DNA from: Monilinia fructicola
Taxonomy: Eukaryota > Ascomycota > Leotiomycetes > Helotiales > Sclerotiniaceae
Direction: 5' to 3'
Length of the DNA stretch: 64,000 bases
NCBI GenBank assembly: GCA_008692225.1
Contig: VICG01000013.1
Location: 1,917,001-1,981,000 of the forward strand
Below, piece after piece: positions 1 to 12,854 of the stretch (positions are counted from its first letter, which is position 1; every line of letters starts with the position of its first letter). Made by a program: the position numbers and the translations under genes. The notes under the pieces are model-generated. The model was not told the DNA's origin. It did no database searches and was given only the letters and a program-made list of their open reading frames with translations.

Positions 1-1549
1 GAGAAGAGATCAATTTCGAAGATAGAAGAGCGAAAAATCGGTCGAAAGAGAAGTGGTTTTGATGAATCTTGTCATGGTCCTTTGGGACGAAGTCGGCATA
101 AATCAATCGGTGAAATCCATGAAGTAGCCTCGCCTGCGTTGCTTAGTAAGGTATCATTACTCGTTGAATGATAATGTCGTGTATATAATTCTGTTATGAT
201 ATATTCCCAACATACATGCGATGGATTTCATTCACTCTGATTAGAAGATAGGAATAAGATTCGAAGGTATTTGCAATGAGCTGCTTGAACCTGCTCATAG
301 TCTTCATTTTTTGTTTCTTCAGCGAAATCTTTTACCTAGTAATTTGTCAGCAGAATCTTCGAAATGGAACATCAGGTTTTATCTTGCTTCTAAACATTGA
401 TTTGTATCAATAGCGACAAGATGATGTTTCGCTGGCTAGGCAATTTTGATCCGAGACGTAATGTTGTTGCCAGTTGCATATCTGATCTACTGTCAGATAT
501 CTGATGAAATATTCTGTCCAAGGTAGGCTCTTCCGATCTATGAAGACTTGACCGAATACGCCCACAGCCAACATGCCATTACTTCACCAAGGGCAATGGG
601 TAATTGAATATATGACAAGTCGATATCTTTCTGGTAACACCTTAGCTATTGAATTAGTTGACAATCAATTATATAGCAGATGTTAGGCAAAAAGATTTGG
701 TGGTTGTACACGATGACTTAAGGGAAAGTCGGAAAGTTGAAAGCAATAAAAGATTTCAGTTTGAGCCAAGGCTTCTTGGCTTATTTCTTGCATATTCAGT
801 ACGATATTGCGACTCAGATACAGAAGAACTATATTATTCAATTAATTGATTGGCCAGATGGCCAAGGTCTATGGTTGTGAGTTTACTTTGGAGTGTTGCA
901 GTTTATTGATCCACCCCTTTCAGTGGCTCGGTTAATTTTCAACACCACCATGACTGCCAACCAGTTACAAAAAATGAAATTCTGAGATGGTTCAAAAAAG
1001 CAGTGATAGTATTAAATGCTTTAAAGTACATTGTCTAAGGTACATGTACCAGCATGTGCCAGATTAGTCTGAAGGTGAACAGCATATAAGCCTTTCGAAG
1101 GATGAGAACAAGGATTTCAAATGCCAGGTTATAAGCTTCACTATTCAATTGAACGTCCTGTCTCTATTGTCCTGATAGATTCGAGATTTATGCCTTAAGA
1201 TAGATTCGAGGCATCCATAAACTAAATAGTGACTGAAGATATATTCCTTTAAGATCCTCTCCGGCTGTCAACAGAGAATTGACATAACTCTCAAACACCA
1301 TCTCAAACCAATCAATCCATATCAATCAGCAGTAAGATTATAATCTAATACTTTGAAGCACTCTACCACTCTTAGTCACTCAAGAAATTGTTCTCAGTCA
1401 AAGTGTTGAAGTAGTTTCGAATTTTCCAGATCGAATACGAACTAGCTTTTTCTATTCCAATAGCTCTACTTCTACATTCTACTTCGGCTTATATAAGATT
1501 TTCTTGGACCTCGCTAATTTCTCTTCTCTTCTAGCCATCTTTCTCAATA
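1..1549. other. AT-rich spacer, no gene seen
   Basis: No reading frame here has recognisable protein content. A 63-residue frame at 658-849 lacks a good start and matches nothing I know. The last 100 bases before 1550 are pyrimidine-rich, which fits a fungal promoter or 5' leader for the small gene that may follow. Confidence 0.5.
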
Positions 1550-2109
1550 ATGTCTTCTCAACAGCACCACTTTCCCTCGTTTGCCATCACGGACCCTCGT
1601 CCCGTCCTCTGCGCCGCCTTATACTCTATCCCATCAGAGCTACAAACTTCCAAAGATGCAGCTCTCCAGCGCCCCTTTGGGTAAATTTACCTGTCTCCTA
1701 CCCCAGAGAACAGAAATCTATGGCTTAATAGCCTCTACGCGTCTGGGTTTGCTGTAAGTACTATCTTACATTTTGACTTTTAGCTTGGTTTACTGTTCCA
1801 ACGCATATGAAAATTCGCTGCAGGAATATGGAACGTCAATAAATCTCCGACAAACACTAATTATTCTTTATTTTTCACAGGCCGCTGTAAATTTTGATAT
1901 CAATTATGCAGACCCAGCAATGGGAACGCTTCTGTACCGCTCTTCCTCACGCGCCCCGCCTCTCCTCTCCTCACTTTGACTCTCTCCTTGAAAGCCTTTT
2001 CAACCGTTCTGTCGCCCGTCCTTGGGAGCTCGAAGATAAGGGGTGGAAAGTTGGAGCTGGAATCTTGTTGTCGTTGCTGCATGCTCCTGCATCCGCTGCG
2101 CTGCGCTGA
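1550..2109 (+). CDS. possible small multi-exon hypothetical gene
   Basis: I do not recognise this product. An ATG at 1550 opens 44 codons (start MSSQQHHFPSFAITDPRPVL) that run into a possible donor at about 1680. A middle stretch with coding character (NLWLNSLYASGFA) ends at a good donor, GTAAGT at 1754. A third stretch, after an acceptor near 1912, reads QQWERFCTALPHAP and ends at the TGA of 2107-2109. Local GC is higher than in the flanks. The join between the first and second stretch does not keep frame in the sequence as given, so either the model or the sequence has a one-base problem. It could also be a transcribed non-coding segment. Confidence 0.35.
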
Positions 2110-5100
2110 GTTTTCCTAGTCTTTAGGCTGCTCGTCCCTAGAGAAATCTAAAAATGAGATTTTAAAGCGGAGCTCCGGCTCTTGCGGTTGAGACTCAAAA
2201 ACGCTCTACTGATTGTTCCTGTTGTGGTTGTTTGTGAGCTTATGAATGGTTAAACAAGACGACAAAAGTTCTGTTCGCTTTTGAGAGCAGCCTGGATGAT
2301 ACCTTTTGGTGTGTTATGAGGTGTTTTGAGGTTATAACGGTAAGCTAAGGACTACTTGAGTGAAGTTTTGGGCATTGGAACCACTGCCAAGTTTTGGGTC
2401 AAAAAATAGGCTAAACTGATGAGCCCATACACAAAGACTAAAGCTCGCCATTCAGGCAGAGTATTCCGAAGTTCTCGGCCCTCTTATGACGATACTGCGA
2501 ATTTTATAAGTATGTTAATTTTTAAGAGATTGTTTTGATACATTGATGGCATATAGTATAGCAGCTGTTAGTCGAATGTTTACCCACCCCCTATCCACCG
2601 AACGTGAAAGTTGAACTTCATTATCTCTACAATTTCCACATATCCCAAGAAACTGACCTACCCAGCCAACCATATTCTTCTGCCAATAGTCATTGAATTC
2701 TCCTTCTCAAAGCCCCCTCTAGTCTTCGCTATTGTCAAGGAATGATGGAGAATGACTGAACATCTATTCCGTCATTGGTAGTATTAGCAGGCCTTTGTTC
2801 ACTTTTTTATGTTACAATTATGACACTTGATGCCACAGAAACAGAGAATTAGGGAGAATGTACAGATTCAAGCAAATTCAAACTACCAAGAATAAATAAT
2901 TGCACATAACCAGAGCAGACGGTCCCCTTAATCCACTATGAAGCCTCTCAACAGCGAGGTAAATGATGTTTTGATGTAATGATAGTGCAGAGTTTGGCTT
3001 CTATGTCTATCACTTTGGATTTATCAGTCCTGATGCTTTAAAAAGCTTCTAGGGGATACAGAAGGATGGGGCTATCATTTGAAATAAGATATAACTTAAA
3101 AAAACAACTAGATGGCAAACTGGTAGGCTGAGAGATTCATCGCTTTGACATCTTCGTCTGGGTGTTCACTATTCGCGATCATCGCACCCAACCTCTCTGG
3201 AAAGAACAAGAAGCTTGTAAATTAATTACAATGATGTTAGTATAGATCTTAAATTAAAATGGGAATTATAATCCATAATAAAAATTGCCATAATTTTCTG
3301 CAACAGTCTAGAACAGTATGTGGCATGAGGCATTCATGCACTCAAGAAACGCGAACGAATAATCTCTATGCTTCTAGAGCGCACAAGCAACGGCGTGAAT
3401 GATCTCTTACTTTACCACCAGCTTGTATTGTGTAAATAGACTGACTACTCACGGTTTATCTTCACCTCTCAAATTTAGACCTTTATATGCAGGAAATAGC
3501 AACCCTGCGTTTAACCAAATGCACAAAGAAACTCCAATACAAGACCAGACGTATACACTGCCAGTGCATAATTAACATGAGACTAGGTCTACTTTGAAAA
3601 CTTGTCTATGGTTCACAAGCATCTGGGTAAAGGATTGACCTCTTCTTCCTAGCCCTAATTTCTCGGGGTTATAAGTCCCTGTATTGCACATGAATTTGTC
3701 CAGTAACTGCGACCAAAATTTGTCAAGATGTCCTAGGAAGCTCCAAAAAGCAACAGCTCAAAGAAATAGTCTTAGCAATAGCGGTGCTCTGACGGGTCTT
3801 GGCCGGTTTCCCATTCTCACAATGTAAAAACTGAATAACTGACGGCAAGAATCACGAAAGTGTAAGTCATCGAAAAATGACGACGGTAATTATATTCATC
3901 ATATTCCCTCCAAACCGTCATAAATACGGATTCGACAAGTCACATGAAACTATAAAAAATACATACAAATAGAGTCTGGAAACTCTGGGAGTCTTCTCGC
4001 ACATTCCAACATTAGAATTCTTTTTACTGGTTGTACGAGCAGATTCAAGGCCATTCAAACCAATTCTTACTTCCAACCATAGAACAAAGTCACCACCTGA
4101 GTTTTTCTGTTCTAGAACTACAGTGTAAATCGATATCATGTACGACAAGAGAGGTTCGCGGAAAAAACCCACCCGTAAATACATCTGAGGGAATCCCGCA
4201 AGGTCAGCAGCCCTTCCTCCAACCCACGTAAGATGTTTATGAAGGTTCCAAGCGCATTACAATATCATGTTTAGCAGTTCAAACCAGAAACACCGCAAGA
4301 ATCACCAAAGTTGCTGTTTTGATCAACTCGCACCAAGCAAGCACGTTGCTCACTGCAATCGTACAATCCCAACAACTTTACTCCTCTTCCTCCAAATTGC
4401 CTCATCCAGAGTCTCTGCCAAATATCGTAGACGACAATACCAGTATGTTATATCAGAAATATTCACGAAAAATAGCAAGCAATACCTAATTGATTTCAAA
4501 CACTAGATGACATTCATCAGTTCAATGGATATCCCTTCCCTTCATATTGAACTCCGCTTACAACATAAGTACGTGTTCTCGTGTAACTCTCCCGCATGAT
4601 CATTGATTTACAGACAATATCTGGCGTCTGTAAAGTACTTGTTCATCTGCTAATTGTTGAACAAGATAGAAGAAGCTTTGAATTCAATAAACATGAGGAA
4701 CTTGCTAGGAATCGGCATGCCACTCGGCATTTTCCTTTCCAGGCCTGTAGCAAGGGTATGAAATGAATGAAATCGGGGGGATTTGAAATGAGAGAACGTA
4801 CTCGATTAGGATAATTAAGTATAAATAACTACAAAGACATTGGGGGGGAGGGGGAGAGCGTATATAAGTAATGATGGAACACACGACTCGAACATTCGAA
4901 AGTTTAGCATCAGATAAGAACCTGCATATACCAGATGCAACATCCATGTTGACTACATTATATGCGTGTGCATGAAAATAATAAAATTTAAATTGTCTCA
5001 AGACTCTGCTACGAACAACTATATCGGATACAAAACCATCACTATTAAGTCGTGTAAGTTTATTGTGGATCAAAGTCCCTTACCACTAAGGAACTGATGC

Positions 5101-5412
5101 TTCCTATCTCACCACTTCTTCGTCATTAACATGTGGTCTGCTGCTTATACTTGTATGTAATCATGCTCCTCATCCACATACTCCCACCCGCACTTTCAAA
5201 CCTCGAGAGATAATAAGGGCATTTTGAAAAAAAACCCATGCGCAATCTCGATTACTGTCTCGAGTTGGCGTATCTGTTAAGAAGGCACTATAGAGACCAT
5301 TTCAGAGATCTCATGTTTCCAATAATGGCTTGTATTCTCGGTTAGCTGGTGATTTGCCGCTGATTTTGCTCTGGGAGGATAAGCTAAGACATCGCAAGTG
5401 AATGTGAGTTCT
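2110..5412. other. AT-rich intergenic region
   Basis: I see only short overlapping frames on both strands (for example around 3.9-4.5 kb) without domain-like content. A G-rich run lies near 4842-4857. The right end holds the 3' flank of the UPF3 gene. Confidence 0.5.
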
Positions 5413-7310
5413 TCACTTTGGGACTGGTCCTATAGGGGCGGTGGCTGCAGAATTCCTGGTAGAATCCACAGCTGGGGTATCCACGCGACCTCTTCCACCA
5501 CCATTTCTACCACCTCTCCTACCCAAAGTTCCACCTCTTCCGCCCCGCGATGCAGGGTTGGCAGGTGGTGGAGGAGGGGCTCTAGGAGCTGGACCGGCAC
5601 GAGGTAGCTGATTCCCCTTCCGTTGCATAACATGAACAGTACCTTGAGCAACGGAGACTGGATTTGCAGCCATTGCTTTCTTCAAACCTTCCGGATCTTC
5701 AAAGTCTGCATATGCAAAACCTTTCTTTTTATCTATCTCAACCATGGAAACTTTTCCAAATTTCTCCAAAGCTTCTTTCAACAGTGATTCAGTCACGCCT
5801 TGAGATGGATTGGCATGTTTGATAAAGGCTTGTCGGGCACCCTTTGATGGAACATCCAATTGAGCTTTTGATCCTCGATTTTGACTAGCCTGCTGGGGTG
5901 GTGCCACAGCCGAAGCTGCAGGGGTAACTTTAGGAACGACTTTCTGTGTAACTTGCGGGGTAGACGAAGATTGAGAACTGGCAGTACTTGGTCGTTGTTG
6001 AGGTCGTTGTTGAGTATCGGGTTTCTTTAGTAGGACCACTTGTGGCGACGGGGTCGTAGCAGTGGTTGCTGGTGTCTTGTTTGCAGACGACTCAGCATTA
6101 TTATTTTGATTACCTCTTCTTGATCTTCGACTTCCAGATTGAACACTAGGCTGTGCAGTGGCCAACTTGGGACCAGTGGGCGTTGTAGGGGTAGATGGGG
6201 AAGATGCGATATTGTTAGAAGTGGTTGTAGGCTTTTCAGAAGCCTCAGCCTTTACCGCACTAGCTGTATCTCTTTTGATGCGGCGATGTGCTTGTGAGGG
6301 ATTAAGTCCCAGATCACGACGTAACATACGTACATGAGCAGCGACAACAGCTTGTCTCTCATTTGCAGGAATTTTGGACGTATCAAGCTTGGGGACATTC
6401 TTTTCAGAACTTATCGAAGGACCTGAGGAGGCTGACGATGTGGTTGATGCAGCCGCTGTTTTCTTTGCAGCTTCTCTGTTCAATATTTTGACAGCTTCTT
6501 GTGTAGCCGCGACTTTGTCGGTTTTAGAATCCCTGTTGGATTTCCTGCCATCGTCTGTTGGAGTTGATGCTTCCTTAGCCTTGGACTTTGAGGTATCTTG
6601 TTTCTTTGATGCCTTGGCTGCAGATTCCTTCGTTTTATTGGCCTTCTTATCTTTCAGAAACTGGACTAAAGGAGTTACAGTGACCTTTTCAGCCTTTCCT
6701 GTTGGAGTATCTTCGCCTTCTGCGCCAGCTTCCTTTGTGGTGACTGGATTAGCTAACCCTTCCAGAAAAGCCATGAACTCCGCGTCTTGATCAATTGTGC
6801 CTGCCCGAGCATCTGTCCGACGCCTGAGTACCGTCGGGACTCTATTGTAAGGCGCAAACTCAACCGAAGGTGGTCCGATAAGACAGGAATTTGTATATGT
6901 ATTCTTTGCATCTTCAAAACTCGATTTTCGCACGACTTCGGAGAATGGTAAGAGGTGGTCACTATTGGTTAAATGGAGGTACGCCCGAGAAGGTCGAGAT
7001 GGCTTAGAAGGGCTAGATTTGTCTGTAAGCAATGCTGGCGCATACTTTGTAAATGTACATACTCTTTAGAATCTTTCCCAGCTTTATATTGAAACCAATC
7101 AACCTTTCCTTGTCCTACCTTCCAATCTTCACCAATAACAGAGAAAAACTCCGCCTCCGTGAGTCCAGGAGCTAATCTGCGGACGATAAGTTTCATTTTG
7201 GAACTTGCTGGCTTGCTAGCAGTTTGCTTAGGTGTATTGCCCGATGTCTGGCTAGTAGTGACAGAAAGGACGCCATTTGCTTGATTGCGAGATCCTGCAG
7301 TGGTTGCCAT
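5413..7310 (-). CDS. UPF3: Smg-4/UPF3 family nonsense-mediated decay factor
   Basis: UPF3 bridges the exon-junction or terminating-ribosome signal to UPF2/UPF1 in nonsense-mediated mRNA decay and shuttles between nucleus and cytoplasm. Exon 1 (7310-7063) holds the start of the Smg4_UPF3 domain (KMKLIVRRLAPGLTEAEFF, from about residue 39). Exon 2 (7022-5413) continues it with SRPSRAYLHL and a long Lys/Ser/Thr-rich linker. The last 140 or so residues add an RRM-like segment (AFIKHAN as RNP2, KGFAYADFED as RNP1) and an RGG-rich tail. The protein is about 620 residues. The intron with consensus GTATGT...TTACAG (7062-7023, 40 nt) leaves the frame off by one; reading AAAG/GTATGT instead of AAAGA/GTATGT would restore it, so a one-base error near 7062 is likely. 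The gene is divergent from the phosphatase gene starting at 7754 or 8120. Confidence 0.9.
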
Positions 7311-7753
7311 CTTGAATGAGTTTTGACGATGAATGAGAGTCGAGTTCGAACACCTATCAAAGTGTTGCGACGAATATCAGTTGAATTGGATAATCAACAT
7401 CCACGTTCCTCGACTTGCGCAGCCGGCAAAATGGTTGCGAAGTGTGTGAACATATGAATCCTTCGACAAAGTATAGTATCCCAGAGTTCATGCAACTGGT
7501 TTATTATTGTGTTTGTGCAGCTGGGAAATACTTTTGTTGTATTCCAAGGTTGTATGTGACTGTTGATTGCCTTTTGTATGTAGATGATAAATGATGCATG
7601 CAAGTGCTTTTGATGCTGGTGTTTAAGGTTTGGACGTGGGGTATTCACTAGTGGTCCTTGAAGCGGCATATCTAACCTCCGAGATTACGGTCACCATTCA
7701 GACAATTTCTGTCATCATCTTCGGTTATGATACGATATTAGGAATAGTACGGT

Positions 7754-9499
7754 ATGATTCCAAGTACACTCTTGGATGAGGCACATGAAGTTGCATTTGA
7801 TCAAGAAGATTACGAACACTCACTCTCCGACGATTACGATAGTTTCGAAGACGACGATACCAGCTCTGAAGGTAGCATTGAACAAGCTGATCGCGACCAC
7901 TGCAAAGTAATAAGTGTTGAAGAGGCTATCAAATCTCCGAAATCTCCAAAATTCGCCTGCAAGCTCGAGACAATTATAGAAGATCCGGAAGAATTAAAAG
8001 AGGATTCAGGAAAACACTTGAAACCTCCGAGGTTGAGAAACTTTCTGCCACAATACAACCTTGTTCGTTTACGCATTCAAAAGAACGCGCCCTGCCCTCG
8101 CCTTATCAAAATATACAACATGAGTTCCACAGTACCCCGCCCTGGAGCTGCGAAACTGGGACCTCGTTCTGGTCTTGATGAATGGCTAGCAGAGGCAAAG
8201 CAATGCCATTATTTGCCAGAGTGGGCAATGAAACAACTTTGTGAAATGGTAAAGGAATGCTTAATGGAAGGTATTAGTTTCTGAATCCATCGTTGGTAGC
8301 TTCTTTGCTGATGCTTCCCTTACAGAGTCTAATATACAACCTGTCGCAACTCCTGTTACTATTTGTGGTGATATACATGGCCAATTTTATGATTTACTCG
8401 AACTCTTCCGTATCGCTGGTGGCATGCCGGGCGAGACAAATGTTCAAGCCCCTACCACTGTCATCAACACAGATGCTATTGAGCCACCCACAGAGATCAC
8501 AGACCCAAAACTAAAGAAAAAGATACGAAGCAGTGATAGTGGAATGGAGAGCGCAAGTGGTGGAGATGATGACGATGACGATGAACCTCGAGGACGGCCG
8601 CGTACTGCTGGTGGTTCTAATCGTAGTGTAAGTTCCGGGGGTGATTCTGGGATCAATATCAACAATAATCAAGTTTCCGGAAGTGGCAACCAAAATTTTA
8701 TCTTCCTTGGTGATTTTGTCGACAGAGGATATTTCAGTTTGGAAACCTTTACTCTATTGATGTGTCTGAAGGCTACGTAAGTAATATACTTTCTTCATCG
8801 AGGCCGGTTGCTGATAATACTAGATACCCTGATAAAATTACTCTCGTCCGTGGAAATCACGAATCCCGTCAAATTACACAAGTATATGGGTTTTACGAAG
8901 AATGTCAACAAAAATACGGCAATGCCTCGGTCTGGAAATCTTGCTGTCAAGTTTTTGATTTCCTTGTTCTTGCAGCCGTGGTTGATGGGGAGGTTCTGTG
9001 CGTTCACGGAGGTTTGAGCCCAGAAATTCGAACTGTTGATCAAATCAGAGTTGTTGCACGCGCCCAAGAAATTCCCCATGAGGGTGCCTTCTGTGATTTG
9101 GTTTGGAGTGACCCTGAAGACGTTGATACTTGGGCCGTTTCCCCTCGTGGGGCGGGATGGCTTTTCGGAGACAAGGTTGCCAATGAGTTCAATCATGTTA
9201 ATGGTTTAAAACTTATTGCTCGTGCCCATCAACTTGTTAACGAGGGATATAAGGTATGTTACTTCATCTCTTTGTCATTTTGGTTATAGCCATCTAACAA
9301 TTTGTAGTACCATTTCGCACAAAAGTCTGTCGTCACCGTCTGGTCAGCTCCTAACTACTGTTACCGATGTGGTAACGTCGCTTCAATCATGAATGTTGGA
9401 GAAGATCTTACACCCAAATTCAGTATTTTCAGTGCCGTGCCAGAAGACCAACGTGCTGTTCCAGCTGGCCGAAGAGGTGCCGGTGATTACTTCCTTTGA
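7754..9499 (+). CDS. PPG1: PP2A-like Ser/Thr phosphatase catalytic subunit, PPG1 type
   Basis: This is a metal-dependent PPP-family protein phosphatase. Four exons (up to 8270; 8326-8776; 8824-9253; 9308-9499) join in frame. All signature motifs are present: [36 protein letters not shown] and the C-terminal [12 protein letters not shown]. The protein ends in DYFL, the usual PP2A/PP4/PPG1-type carboxy end. About 80 residues rich in Asp, Ser and Gly are inserted between GDIHG and GDFVDRG, which is unusual for the core fold. The start is uncertain: the ATG at 8120 gives a conventional 407-residue protein, while the ATG at 7754 adds 122 mostly acidic residues. Assignment to PPG1 rather than SIT4 or PPH3 rests on the ESNI...PVTICGD stretch and the insertion. 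Family certain, subfamily likely. Confidence 0.9.
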
Positions 9500-10374
9500 T
9501 TATACCACAAATACGTTCTTTACTGTCAATACATTTTCCATTTATCGGGAAATGTATACTGGATATCCACATAGGCGTTTAATTTTAAAGGTCGGCATTT
9601 TCGGAAGGCGTTTGTTTGGTCAAATTACCCCTGTACAACAATAGTTGAATCTGGTTCCTGTCTTTCATAATCTAACCCGACATGAAGAATTTGGGTTGGT
9701 CCGGCTTGATATGGCTACATATACTGGTAATGGTGTGAAAGGTAGCTATGGCCCTATGAGTGATGAGTTGATGAAAGATGCATTAAGACATATATGCATG
9801 GCATGGTATCTGAGAATGCAGCACAGAAGATAAAATGATATCAGAAGATTTCAATTCATTGCATTGGTGATGTGCTAGGTATGAGCGTATGCTTTACATA
9901 CATATATACCATACCAGCAACTACAAGAACTCGATCAATTCATGATCACTGCCAAGCATGACTAACAAGTGATGAAATCCTAGGTTCTAGGTAGGTATGC
10001 AGATTACTAACAAACCAACCCAGCGTTGTCGCACCTATTATCATGTGCTTCAAAGCGCCTCCAATAACGCCTCTTAAAATTTTGGGGATATTCGACTGTA
10101 GTTGGTATTACCCCACTCACTCGCTGCATACCCTCGTTTTCCCCTCGCCAATAGCCTATTTAGTTGATGACTCTGTTGATGACTCCTTTGACTTCCATCT
10201 TCATTATTTTCTCCATTTCATTTTTTGTGTGCAAGAGGCAAGTGTGCTCTATACGATTCTTCCTATCCTCTTCATTCCTATCCTCCCATTTCCTAATCAA
10301 TCATTGCATACCGAATACCGACTACTCAATTCATCAATCTGCAATCCTTAGGGGCAAGACTAGAGCAAAGCAAA
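9500..10374. other. intergenic region between phosphatase and PPOX-fold gene
   Basis: Short frames only. The first part is the phosphatase 3' flank. The stretch 10120-10370 is pyrimidine-rich and probably the promoter and leader of the next gene. Confidence 0.5.
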
Positions 10375-11891
10375 ATGCCAAAATACTTCCCTTCCATCTC
10401 AGATGATTTAGCTGATTGGGCAATGGCTCAGCCGCTTTTTTTTACGGCGTCCGCGCCGACACATGGGAGGCATGTTAATATTAGTCCTAAAGGGCTACCG
10501 TGAGTGTTGTTTTGTTTCTTTGTGGGGGTTTTGAGGGCGGGTTGGGGGTTGGTGTGGAAAGTATGAGGGTATGTGGGAAAGGGGTATGGGGTATGAGAGG
10601 AGACAAATTTCTGGAGTGGAAGATTTGCTGATGGAGTGGGATTTAGGAAGACTACGTTTAGTATTTTGGGGCCGAATAGTTGTGCTTAGTGAGTTTGATT
10701 CTTGTGTTTTTGTTTTTGATGGGGAATTGTGATTGGGTTTTGCGGCGGGGTTGTTGGGGGTTCTGAGGGTCTTGAGAGTTGAGAGTTGAGGATCTGATGA
10801 TGTGTTGTCCAATGATGGTTGTGCTTTTATCACTGGCTTTGAATTTCCATTCCAGCATTGTCTCTCCCTTTCATGTCCATTTATGCCTGCCTTGGTTGCA
10901 ACTCCTCTTCTCTATGTATTTCAATCTCTCGAACGACGGTTTTGATGTCCTTTTAGCATTGATGCGACGGGCTCCGGAATTGAGACAATAAGTCACATCT
11001 ATGGTTCGTCTATACATCTTTTTTCTCCCACTCCGCGCTTTTCCCTCTCACTATCTATCTCAGCATTTACCCCTCCCTCTTCATCCATCCCAAACTAACC
11101 TTCACCAAGAAAATGGCCGCGTGACAGTAATGTTTTGTTCTTTCAACGCTACTCCGCGAATCATGCGCTTCTTTTGCACGGGACATGTCGTTGAATGGAA
11201 TACCCCTCAATTCCAACCTCTTGTGTCGAAAATGGGAAAAGAGCATGTGGTCGGTGCCAGAGCTGTGATCTTATTAGATGTTTGGAAGGTGCGCTTCAGC
11301 TTCAGCTTTCCCGGGCCATTTTCAGATACTTCGACGGCATTTTAATATTCTTGACTTGAGAACAAGCACGGGAGGCTTGCAGAATCGACAAAAGGAGAGA
11401 GCAGAATCCATTACTAATACCTTTCTTATCGATAGGTACAAACGTCGTGCGGCTACGGCGTCCCAGTCATCACACCCCTCTCCAAACAAATCGCAGACCC
11501 ATCTTCAGGGCCTTGGACTGATCGTGAAACCCTTTTTCATTCTTTAGGTCAAAAGGTAGCTAAATCTCTCCTGCCAAATTATCAAGTCCTCAACAATTGC
11601 TATTCTCTCGATGCTATTCCTGGGTTGAAAAGTGCCAGAAAGCAAAGGTTCAAGAACAATATGTTCATTGTGAAAGGCGACGAGGTGCTGTTTTGGGGAA
11701 GGGAGATTGTGCAGGGGGAATGGAGGGGTTTGGTGCTAGGCTTGTTGATGGGTTTATTGATTGGAGTCGCAATGGGTGCTAGTGGGAAGGAGGGTGGATT
11801 GAGTTGGGGAGGAGTGGTTGAGAGGGTGGTGGAGGTTAGAGAGATGATGGGGAATTTGACGGGTGAGAATCATTCAAATGTTGAACTTTGA
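10375..11891 (+). CDS. pyridoxamine 5'-phosphate oxidase-fold (FMN-binding split barrel) protein
   Basis: Fungal members of this family are small cytosolic flavin-binding split-barrel proteins of unknown substrate. Exon 1 (10375-10499) begins MPKYFPSISDDLADWAMAQP and reaches HVNISPKGLP, a family hallmark. Exon 10957-11003 encodes DATGSGIETISHIY. Exon 11110-11288 encodes GRVTVMFCSFNATPRIMRFF and ends DVWK. The last exon (11436-11891) starts VQTSCGYGVPV, passes GLKSARKQ and ends with a Gly-rich hydrophobic segment (about GLVLGLLMGLLIGVAMGA) that could be a membrane anchor. These four exons join in frame to 268 residues, but about 16 residues usually found between KGLP and DATGSG are missing. 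A further small exon may sit in the G/T-rich 10500-10956 stretch; I could not place it. Confidence 0.82.
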
Positions 11892-12854
11892 TATATTGGG
11901 ATCGATGGACTTACGCTGTCGTTTTCCCTGTTTTCTTGCCTTTCTCTGCAAAGCCCAATAAATCTGTAGAGAGAATACAGAGATAGAAAGCCGAAATTCA
12001 ACATCAATGACCGAGGCAGCGATCTTTACTTATGATATGAAAATGGAAGCGTGCCCAACCAACCTTCACGCGTCACTTATCTTGCCCAGCCACCAATCTC
12101 ATCTCTGATTTATCCAGTTAGACGTTCGTTCCTTCATTCATCCAACCTTCATTCATCCAAACCATCCAACCACAATTACCACACATACACCCCCTGAAAC
12201 CTCACCATCCAATATCTCCCCAGTGTCTCAGAGCAAGTCATTATATCCTGACATTCCATCCCATGACCCTCGACCATCGACCTCATCGTCATCTAATCTT
12301 TCCCCAGATTTTCCACACGCAAGTCAACTTGGCCAATTCGAAGGATTGTAGCGGTGTAGATACAATAGATAGGCGCATATATAGGTAGGTAGATATATAC
12401 CTACATAGGCAACCTCCCACCCAGCCCGCCCCCACTAAACATACACGTGCCCGATAACCTCCATGCCGCTTCCAACTTCCCTCACGCGAGCCATCCCCGT
12501 AGCAAAATTCCAATCATCCGGGGATAGTGGCGTCGCTAAGCTTTTCTGCCAAGAGTTGTTTAATTGCTTCTTCGTTTACCTGGGACAGTCAATTACCGAT
12601 AACCTTACTCGGGTGATTAATTAGCTTTCCAAGGTTGTGATGTAATTAGTGTATCTTTGCACTTTTTTTTCTACGGTTCGACTTATTACTGTTTGTCTGG
12701 TTGTTGGGGGGTCGTTCTTGGAAGCGTGATTCGATTCATGGGTTAGAGCGGGAGGATGCGCATGGCAATAGATCTAGGTTAACCTTAAGGTTAAGGATAA
12801 AGATAGGGGTAAATCACTAACATATTTAGATTCAGGTTTAAGCCAATGCATGCT

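Noticed and set aside
6374..6790. 138-residue plus-strand frame inside UPF3
   Set aside because: Antisense shadow of the UPF3 coding sequence; its Ala/Ser/Phe/Leu-rich composition is what the reverse strand of that region must give.
10495..10858. 112-residue minus-strand frame opposite the PPOX-fold gene
   Set aside because: Low-complexity Pro/Asn/Thr/Ser sequence that mirrors a G/T-rich stretch on the other strand; it lies within the gene's intron region.
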